Origin: Saprolegnia diclina VS20
Taxonomy: Eukaryota > Oomycota > Saprolegniomycetes > Saprolegniales > Saprolegniaceae
Direction: 5' to 3'
DNA length: 64,000 bases
NCBI RefSeq assembly: GCF_000281045.1
Contig: NW_008246070.1
Span: 87,543 to 151,542, forward strand
Positions 56,830 through 64,000 of this stretch are shown here, in pieces (position 1 is the stretch's first letter; the number at the start of each line of letters is the position of its first letter). The notes under the pieces were generated by a model that saw nothing but the letters and a program-made list of their open reading frames with translations, was not told the origin of the DNA and made no database searches. A program made the position numbers and the translations under genes.

Positions 56830-58330
56830 GTCGATATACGCCAGGTTCAGGTCCAGATTGGCGGACGTAGGATCCGAGTACTCATCGCTCTACTTCGACC
56901 ATGCTGTCGTATCGAGCATATAGTAGCTGCTCGTGTACAAGAGCAGCGTGCGCAGCGTCACCGGCGCCAGCTGCAGCTGGTACCAGCGCTCAAAAACATA
57001 GGCGACGACGGTCGCGGTGACGCCGCACTCTGACAGGCGAGCTGCGTGTCCATGCGCTTGTCCAGACGACAGTTGACGACCAGACGAAAAGTGCGCTCTT
57101 GATGGCGTCACGAGGCTGCCCACGCAGCACGCAGCACGAAGACGAGCCAGAGCGACTTGAACGCAGCGAGCGCCGTCGTGGAAAGAGACAACACGGCGCT
57201 TTAAAGCACGTGGCTGCGCCGACGCAGCGCAAGGTGAGTGGCGTCGAGTGCAGCATGCACAGCGCCGTGACCCGACGAGCCGGTTGAGCTCGAGGAGGTT
57301 GAAACCTTCGATGCACTTCTGACGACGTAGCATGTGCAGTACGATCCGGCCGCAAAGCGAGGCTTTGAGGGACGTTGGCCGGGTCGGGGCTCAGCGAGAG
57401 CCACGAGGGTGCCACGGTCGCGTGCAACTAAGACGACTTGGCGCGTGCCAATGGCCCACTCGTAGAGCCAAAGAACGACCACTCGACGTCGTTCGCCAGC
57501 AGCAGCGGCGTGCGATAGAGTTCGATCGTATGAGCCGTCTTGTTGATGCACTGCACCAGCTGCACACGAAGCGGCCGTTCGTCGTCTTGGGTCAATGTTG
57601 CGCAACACATCTTCCAAGTGCACGGCTGCGCACCGCATTCAGATGGACGCGCCGCCGCCACTGCCCGTGATCGCGAATGCGTCGGCGTACATGCACTGCA
57701 AGAAGACCTTCCGGCTCTTTCGCAAAGCCAACGAGTGCCAACTCTGCCACGGCAACGTCTGCGCCAAGTGATGCAGCCACGAAGAAATCGAGACTGCTGA
57801 CGGCCTCGTCGTTGGTCGAGTCCTCTCTTGCCGCGCTACGTGTACGCCATCTGCTATCGTAGCTCGAGGTCTGCCCAGCAGTACAGCGATCGAGAGCTGC
57901 GCGGTCCATTTCGCGCAGACTTTGTATCGCAGGCGCTGGCGCCGAGAGCTCTTCGTAGAGCAGCTTGCGTGGGTACGCCGGCGAGAGGCTCACTTCGGTG
58001 CGGGAGACGCCGGTGGTCCAGCCGGTCGCCGTCGCCGGTACAAACGCACGCTCCATATTGAAGCTTCGCGTGAGCAAATCGGACGCATTGCTCGCGTAAT
58101 AGTCGGGCCGGCTGTAGTCGTTCTCCAAGTACGGCGCCACGAGCGAGAGCCAACTCAGTACCACGGAGACCATGACGTAGCCGACGCCGACCTGCTTCGC
58201 CACTGCGGCTGCATTCTCGCGTGTGAAGCGTCGGAAACTGCGTCGAAACGGCGGTCGCTCGCGTCGTCCCGCCAACCCATCGGCAACTACTCGGTCACAT
58301 TTGAGGTAGAACGTCGGGCTGGTGTCCTTA
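56830..58330 (-). pseudogene. Decayed multi-pass membrane protein gene (oomycete family)
   Basis: The minus strand has a long open piece at 57830-58330 with a transmembrane segment (VGYVMVSVVLSWLSLVAPYL) and LENDYSRPDYYASNASDLLT. It is followed in other frames by LYCWADLELR, then CINKTAHTIELYRTPLLLAN, LYEWAIGTRQVVLVARDRGT, NLLELNRLVG, VTALCMLHSTPLTLRCVGAA, TTALAAFKSLWLVFVLRAAW, RMDTQLACQS and VTATVVAYVFERWYQLQLAP. These fit, in order, a large oomycete membrane-protein family I recall only in outline. They fall in all three frames within 700 bp without usable splice sites, and stops interrupt LELR and QMAYT. I read this as a pseudogene. A heavily spliced live gene is the alternative. Confidence 0.45.
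57641..57790 (+). pseudogene. FYVE zinc-finger fragment, antisense to the membrane pseudogene
   Basis: From ATG 57643 the plus strand reads MDAPPPLPVIANASAY and then MHCKKTFRLFRKANECQLCH-GNVCAK, followed by CSHEE. This is the FYVE pattern C-x2-C-like start, K-F-x-L-F-R-K, C-x2-C-x-G-x-V-C-x2-C. A TGA falls between AAG and TGC of the last pair, consistent with a 3-bp duplication (tgatg). The first Cys pair is incomplete (MHC). No FYVE-protein flank (START domain) is found, so it is a detached scrap, about 50 codons. Confidence 0.55.
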
Positions 58331-59858
58331 CTATACAGTAGCGCAGGACTGACTGTGTATCGCCACCTTCGCCATGCTCATGCACTGCACCGCATCGCCT
58401 ACGCTGTCGACGGTGGGTTCTGGTATAGCGATGCATGGCTGCACATGCCACACCCAGGTCGACGGATTACACTGTACTAGTACGTGCTAACTGGCGGCAG
58501 CGTCCACTGCCACAGCCGCCGCCACATCCCGATGCGACCAGCGACGTTGCACTTTCGTCGACTAATCGACTAGGGCCATGTTGCAGAGGAGGGACAGCTT
58601 TATCCCAAAGCACCCGAAAAAGTACGGTTTTTCTGGGTGATACTGCGTCATCATCAAATGTAATCGCGTGGCATGTTCGATTTCGAAGCTGGGTTTTTGG
58701 GTTAAACCTCGTGGTTAGTCGACTATTGATGCTATTCAGTTAAGCGACAGGGCAGCCGAAAGTTTCGAATCTTTGTGCTGGCCAATCGGAAGCCATCTCA
58801 ACGGCCGCAGACATGTGAACTTGAATACAGTATACAGAAGAGGGGTAGGGTGCTAAAGATTTCAGCCAATCCGGACGGGGTGGGCGGAGCGGTCGTTCTG
58901 TGCTGCTCAGTTCCCAATTCGCACCGAGCCCCAGACAGCGGTAGACTCGCATTCTACGGCGGTGGCCCCGCCCGGTAGCCCAGGCTTGAATAGATCCCTG
59001 CGTCCTCGCCTCCCCGACGAAGCGAACGCGATCAAGTCGGCAGCGCCATGAAGAAGCACCGCTAGCACGAGCATGAGAAGCGCCAGCAGGCAGCAGACGT
59101 AGCAGCAGCAGCACGGGTCGAGCGCAATGGCCGCCGCAACGGAATACGACGGCGCAGAGCACGAGCACAAGAGCGCAGCAGCAGCAGAACGAGCGGGCAT
59201 CTGAACGAGCGGGCAGCAGGACGAGCGCGAGAGCACCGGAGCAGTGTGATCGAGCGCAGCAGCAGTACAACCGCAAGCGCGCAGCAGGACGCGCCACGGG
59301 TCGAGCAGCACGAGTCGGACGCGAAGGTGTATGTGGTCTGGAGACGGGGGTGACACGGTCGGCTACGGCAACATGGGCATACGAGGCGCGCGATCTACAA
59401 GCCGCCGAGGTCTGCACGTGGGATACGGTTGCATCTTCTTCCAGTGACGCGTCTGGGAGGTAGGCCGATTGGGAACTCCATGTATTCTTGCATGTCGGTG
59501 ATTGCACCTATCTTTTTCCCATCCGATGTGACTCTACCTTGACGTGGTGGATGGGCTTTGTACCAAAAGAGTCACTTGCATGTCTTTCTCTAGCGGTACT
59601 TTAAACCTAACAATGACACACTTGGTCTTTTCATCCTCTTGTCTCTCTACGTCGGTCGATTCAGCATGTTGGCCACCCACGAATGCACCAGCATGGACGA
59701 CGATGAAGCACTCCAGCTCGCTCCAGCATGGTGCTTTCAGGATGAAGCATGGGCATGATGATCGATCTTTCGAGCCTTGCATAGGTTTCGAAGTGTGGAA
59801 GTTCGAAGTTGGAATCGTATTTCGTAGTATCTGCGATTGGTGTGCTTCAGTACCCAAA
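58331..59858. other. Non-coding stretch of 1.5 kb with AGC-rich repeats
   Basis: No gene found. Between about 59060 and 59310 the plus strand is made of agc/gag-rich imperfect repeats (cagcagcag, aacgagcgggca, gagcgcagcagc) that create a spurious 255-codon minus-strand ORF at 58740-59507. CCAAT cores occur near 58783 and 58866. Confidence 0.55.
59836..59840 (-). promoter_or_regulatory. ATTGG box 19 bp before the ATP10 start
   Basis: CTGCGATTGGTGTG lies immediately ahead of ATG 59859, repeating the short spacing of other genes in the window. Confidence 0.4.
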
Positions 59859-60806
59859 ATGCTGGCGCACATTCGGCGGACTTCGCGCATCGCGGTCCAT
59901 GGGCCGTCGGTCGCCCGCTTCCTGAGCACGACGCCGCCTCCGGAGGCGCCACCTGCCAAGCCGCGCCGGGCCATGGCCAGCGACCGCGGTAGGCTCCATG
60001 CAGCTCCATGCGTATGCATAGCATGCTGGTAGAGCTCGTGTACCAAGCCGACAAGAGCGTGCTTGAGAACTGGAAGGAAGCCATGCACACGATGGAAGAC
60101 ATGATGAAGGAGATCGACGCCAAGCGCCCGAAGGAGTACGTACCCGACAAGTTCAAGGAGATGAAGGAGTTCAACGACACGAACGGCAAAGTCATCGTAC
60201 GCCGCCACGCGTCCGTGCTTGCATTTGCGCTCATGTCCGCGTAGGTCGCGCCCATGGAGCTCGTGCCCGTGGCCAAGGCGCCGCTCATGCCGTCGCTCGC
60301 CGTCAACAACCTCAACGGTTCGGACTACGACATCAAGAACCTCACGGGCGGGAAGCTCACGCTGCTCCTTACGTGCTTCAAGAACTCGGGCTTTGACCAC
60401 ATCGTACCGTGGCGTGCCCACTTTGAGGCGGCGCTTGGCGACAAGAAGACGATCCAGGTTCTCCAGCTCAACATTGTCGAGGAGTGGTACTGGAAGGCGT
60501 TCAACGGTATGATCCGCAACGGCCTCAAGGCCAAGACGACCGACCTCGAGAAGACGCTGACGCACTTTGGCCGCTGCAACGACTTTCGTACGACGCTGGA
60601 TCTGTACAACAGCTTTGTCGGCTACGTCCAGCTAGTGGACGCCAAGGGCCGCGTGCGATGGAGGTATGCATCAACACTCGTTCGAGCCGACTCATTCTTC
60701 GCATGTGTCTAGTGCGGCGGGCGACATGACGCCGGAAGAAGGGGCGACGCTCGTGCGCTTGAGCCACAAGCTCCTGACAGACATGCAGCAAAAGCCGCGT
60801 CAGTAG
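59859..60806 (+). CDS. ATP10: Mitochondrial ATP synthase assembly factor Atp10
   Basis: Four exons, join(59859..59988, 60033..60196, 60245..60663, 60713..60806), 268 residues (yeast Atp10 is 279). A mitochondrial presequence (MLAHIRRTSRIAVHG, ARFLSTTPPPE) is followed by the Atp10 domain: MELVPVAKAPLMPSLAVNNL, LTLLLTCFKNSGFDHIVPWR, QVLQLNIVEEWYWKAF, THFGRCNDFRTTLDLYNSFV and GYVQLVDAKGRVRW, ending AAGDMTPEEGATLVRL. Atp10 chaperones subunit 6 (a) into the Fo sector of ATP synthase in the inner membrane. Introns are 44, 48 and 49 bp. It converges with the dihydroxyacetone kinase gene (74 bp between stops). An IF1-like gene, also acting on ATP synthase, lies 15 kb away. Confidence 0.95.
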
Positions 60807-60880
60807 TAATCTCCTCGTAAACAGTAGACTGCGCTTCCACTCCGCCACACACACAGCAAGCTACACCCTCCATTGACGGC

Positions 60881-62828
60881 TTATGCATACGCTGTCGCGA
60901 GCGCCGCGAGCCAGAACGCGACCGCCATGGCGCCCGGGTCCGGAATGTTCTTGGCAAACTCGGCGCCCACGTAGCTCGAGCGGCCAAATGCGTTCTTCGG
61001 GAGCACGTGCTTGGTCGACTCGGCGCCGGCTTCGGCCGCCTGCACAATGGCAGACCAGAGCGCCGCCCCCGTCGCGTCCTACGCAGCACACGCTTAGAGA
61101 TGGCTGCTGCAAGATGAGTCGTGTACGCTCGCACTGGCGCGCATCGCCGGGAGGAGCGCGTCCATCATCGTGCGCGAGCCCTCGGCCGCGCCGCCGTACT
61201 TTTGAATGGCCGCAATGCCCGCGCCAAAGGCAGCGCGCCACGCGTCGGTCGGGAGCCCGTCGACGGCGTGGCCGTGGTCAAATACATACAGAGCGTTGGC
61301 GGCGGCCGTGAAAAAGATGGTGTAGAGCACTAGTACGACGTCGATGTGAGCACGACCAGGCGTCCGAGACTGTAGTACCGCCAGACGTGCCACCAACCGC
61401 GTCGGCCACCGTAGCAGCAATGGCGTGCGCCGTGGCCGACGGGATGTGCAGCGGGTACGATGGAAGCGCGTCACGAATCGCTTGGGCACCGGTCTGCAGC
61501 GTCTCGCCGCAGTCGCCATCGCCGACCTGGAGTTCGATGTAAACTATCAATGTATCGAGAAGTTTGGACCTTGGCGTCCCACTCGGTGAGCTGGGGTTCG
61601 GCCTCGATGATGCGTGCGGTCGCCGCTTCGATACCGATGCGCACAGTCGGTGCGACGCCCGACGCCATTTCGGTCGCCATCGGCGGCACGACCAGCGGCT
61701 CGGGCACCGTAATGACCTTGGGCAGCTCGCTCAAGTCGTCGCGCGCCACATAAGGCCAGCCGGGCGCCGAGACAGCAAAGTCGAGTAACTTCGAGTGGCC
61801 GTCGCTGAGCTTCCAGACGCTGAGCGAGACGCCGGCCATGTCGAGGGCTGTCATGAACGAGCCGACGTAGAGCCGAGACACGTGGACCTTTTTCGCATTG
61901 CACCACTCGACAACGTCGTTGGCGACGACGTTGAGCTCGAGCGCCGTCGTCGACCCGAGGTTGTTGACGAGCACCGCGATCGTCTCGTATTCTAAAAGGC
62001 AATGTGGGCATCGAAACTCAAAACTCAAAAGAACATACCCGCAACGTGCAAGTCGGCAAAGATGCTCTTCAGGAGACGCGCGGTCGTGTCCTTGGACGAC
62101 GCCTGCGGCACCGTGAGGAGCCCAGGCTCACCGTGGATGCCGAGGCCGAGCTCCATCTCGTTGGCCTTGACGCGTTGGCTGGAAGCGTGGCCCGGCAGCG
62201 TGCACGACTTCCAGGCGACGCCCATGGACGCAATGGCGAGGCTATTAACGTGCGCCTGGATCTCTTCCAGCGAGTGGCCTTGCGCAGCGAGCGCGCCGGC
62301 AGCCTTGTGCACGAGGACCGTCCCCGCGATGCCTCGACGTCCGGCCTTGGAGCCTTGGATCGCGCAGTCGTCGCCGATGACGACCATCTCGACCTTGAGG
62401 CCCTCGGCCTTGGCCTTTTCGATCGCAAGACCAAAGTTGAGGCGGTCGCCCTATGCATCGGGATGAGGCCATCGGCCACACTAGCTCGGTAATACCGTGT
62501 AGTTCTTGACAATGAGGAGGCAGCCGTGGGGGCCAGTTACGAGGCGAATGGCCTCGAGCACCTGCTTGGTCGTCGGCGACGCAAACACGTCGCCGCAGAT
62601 GACGCCCGTGAGCATGCCGTCGCCAATGTAGCCCGCGTGCGCCGGCTCGTGGCCCGACCCACCGCCCGAGAGGAGCGTCACTTGCTTGGCCTGGAGCTGC
62701 TTGAAGTTGCGGTGCAGCACGATCTTGTGCTGGGCGACGAGCGTCAGCTGCGGCGAGCTCGCGACAAGGCCGTCGAGCATCTCTTCGACGGCGGTCGCCG
62801 GCGCATTGAGCATTTGGAACGAAGCCAT
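60881..62828 (-). CDS. DAK: Dihydroxyacetone kinase (DAK; TKFC/DAK1 type)
   Basis: Six exons, complement(60881..61078, 61127..61329, 61379..61526, 61570..61991, 62039..62450, 62496..62828), 571 residues, the normal size of single-chain DAK. The DhaK half has LLSGGGSGHEPAHAGYIG with the substrate-binding His, ICGDVFASPT, LLIVKNYTGDRLNFG (joined over intron 1), VVIGDDCAI and GIAGTVLVHKAAGALA. The DhaL half has VGDGDCGETL (built by intron 4 splicing), which binds Mg-ATP, TSGVLYTIFF, GSRTMMDALLPA and a terminal alanine-rich helix. It phosphorylates dihydroxyacetone (and often glyceraldehyde) for entry into glycolysis; the TKFC type can also cyclise FAD to FMN. Introns are 43-49 bp. Every family block is present. 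Confidence 0.95.
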
Positions 62829-63276
62829 GGCAATTCGCGAATGGCTTGTTGTTAGACAGCTCACCTCGTAAATAGTGTGTGATAGCGCCACCTGTCGGGC
62901 AACTGCTGTCTCTGCAGTCACAACGTCAAGGTGGACCTCAGTGCTACTGCTTGTGCTCACAGCCATGCTTGAGCTCGCAGTCTAGAGTAGCCACACACTA
63001 CACCAAGCTGCACTACACCGAGCTGCCGTCGCAGGCTGGCGTTGGCACCAAGCTGGTGGAAGTCGTCGCGAGGCCAGAGAAGTGGCCGTGGCGCGGCAGG
63101 TCGGCCGTGATGCGGCAGCTACATAGACAGGCCGATGCTTGCGAAAGAAAGCGCAGTGCTAGGTGCCTGCAACGCATCAACAGCTTCGCTCGCAGCAACC
63201 TCAGACGATTGCGCTCGTCGTATCACACTATTTCGAGTGTGGCGGATGCCGAATCCGTATCGGTGGGACATGCGCG
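62829..63276. other. Divergent promoter region
   Basis: 448 bp between DAK (start 62828, minus) and the DUF2034-like gene (start 63277, plus). A short direct repeat (ctacaccaagctgc / ctacaccgagctgc near 63001-63026) is visible. No gene is seen. Confidence 0.45.
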
Positions 63277-63881
63277 ATGGGCCTGCCGAGCGTGTTTGGT
63301 CGGCGGTGGCACGCCACGGCCGCCGCCAAGGGCGTCGCGTACGAAGAGATGGTGGCTAAGGAGCTGCGGAAGCTTGGCTGCGACCTCGCGCCGACGGCCA
63401 TGTCGATGGACGGAGGCATCGACCACATTGTAGGAACTATTTGCCGGCCTTTCTCACGCAGCACACATAGGGTATGTGGGCCTTCCCGGATGCATCTCGG
63501 ATCCGCATCGTGACGCAGTGCAAGCACGAAGAGAAGCCGACGGGTGTGACGTACCTGCGCGAGTTTGAAGGCGTCTTGGGCAAGCAGCCGCCGAGTACGA
63601 TCGGCGTCTTTGCCAGCGCGTCCGGCTACAGCCTCTACGCCAAGCGGTAGGCATCTCCATGGGGACTCGAGGTGCGATGACAGGCTAGGTTCTTTACGCA
63701 GATGGCGCAGCCTGCGATGCGGCTGACACTCAACGGCAGCGATGGCCTCGTCGAGTTTGACATGAACACGCCGGCGAGACGGCTCGTGCCCAAGCTCGTG
63801 CCCGGCTCCACCTTTCTCGACGGCTCCCACGTCCTCGTCTTGACGTACGACGGTCACGTCCTCGACGACGACGATACATAA
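63277..63881 (+). CDS. DUF2034/Rrg7-like restriction-endonuclease-fold protein, probably mitochondrial (3' end unsure)
   Basis: Three exons, join(63277..63429, 63471..63646, 63689..63881), 173 residues as drawn. The N-terminus (MGLPSVFGRRWHATAAA) looks like a mitochondrial presequence. A PD-(D/E)xK-type core follows: YEEMVAKELRKLG, GGIDH joined by intron 1 to GMWAFPD, IRIVTQCKHEEKPTGVTYLR (the Q-C-K of DUF2034), EFEGVLGKQPPSTIGVFASA. Intron 2 joins AKR to FFTQMAQPA. The drawn stop at 63879-63881 follows VLDDDDT, but a further in-family stretch (MYHGLSVDQLNWTDLV) appears 30 bp on, so the gene probably continues past the window by an intron I could not place. Confidence 0.7.
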
Positions 63882-64000
63882 CTTGTTTCTCTGATTCTCA
63901 ATATGAAATGTACCACGGGTTGAGCGTCGACCAGCTAAACTGGACCGACTTGGTAACGACAAACGAAATGCCGGACGCGAGCGTGACGCTGAGTCCGAGC

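Noticed and set aside
58740-59507. A 255-codon minus-strand ORF with Cys/Leu runs
   Set aside because: It is produced by the AGC-rich repeat tract and has no coding character outside it.

Overview
The window looks like nuclear DNA of an oomycete, most probably a saprolegnialean water mould (the Saprolegnia/Achlya/Aphanomyces group). It is GC-rich and gene-dense (about 25 genes in 64 kb) and its genes are cut by very uniform introns of 40-52 bp. Most introns start GTAC/GTNC and end YAG, usually TAG. The gene content is eukaryotic: TFIID, proteasome, pICln, Atp10, calpain, EML and RBBP9 homologues. A decayed member of what I recall as an oomycete multi-pass membrane-protein family also points to this group. 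Exon models were built by hand. In every model given with full exon coordinates the exon lengths sum to a multiple of three and intron phases match across each junction.

Layout. 0-3.6 kb: two head-to-tail long-chain acyl-CoA synthetases on the minus strand, the first running off the left edge. 3.7-8.9 kb: a doubtful small gene, an unrecognised acidic protein, an ER-type J-protein with DUF1977, a small unknown protein and a FAM21/WASHC2-like LFG-repeat protein. 8.9-16.2 kb: a C2 + Cys-cluster + AGC-like kinase, a ZCCHC10-like zinc knuckle protein, proteasome subunit beta-7 (PSMB4), a PDZ protein and about 1 kb of non-coding DNA with a perfect 61-bp palindrome. 16.2-24.3 kb: a 19-exon CCDC17-like protein, a tandem pair of RBBP9 hydrolases (one with its catalytic Ser and His replaced), and pICln. 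24.4-32 kb: the proteasome lid subunit Rpn5, a kelch protein and intronless TAF1. 32.3-45 kb: a secreted Cu/Zn-SOD-like protein, an unknown protein with a hydrophobic tail, a 23-exon EF-hand/EML protein with three tandem modules, a second kelch protein and an IF1-like ATPase inhibitor. 45.3-56.7 kb: a 32-exon, about 2410-residue calpain with EF-hands, C2-like parts and a C-terminal WW domain, then a BSD-domain protein and a SAM protein ending in a piggyBac-type zinc ribbon. 56.8-64 kb: a decayed membrane-protein gene with an antisense FYVE scrap, 1.5 kb of repeat-bearing non-coding DNA, Atp10, dihydroxyacetone kinase and a DUF2034 nuclease-like gene near the right edge.

There is no operon logic. 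Genes are close packed and often divergent or convergent with 50-100 bp between stops. CCAAT/ATTGG boxes lie 19-34 bp ahead of several start codons. Local duplication is the main theme (acyl-CoA synthetases, RBBP9, kelch, and EML modules within one gene). No intact transposon, virus-like element, CRISPR array, rRNA or tRNA gene was found. The most interesting points are the RBBP9 pseudo-enzyme, the calpain-EF-WW architecture, the SAM/zinc-ribbon fusion, the uneven intron loss in the EML triplication, and the antisense FYVE remnant.
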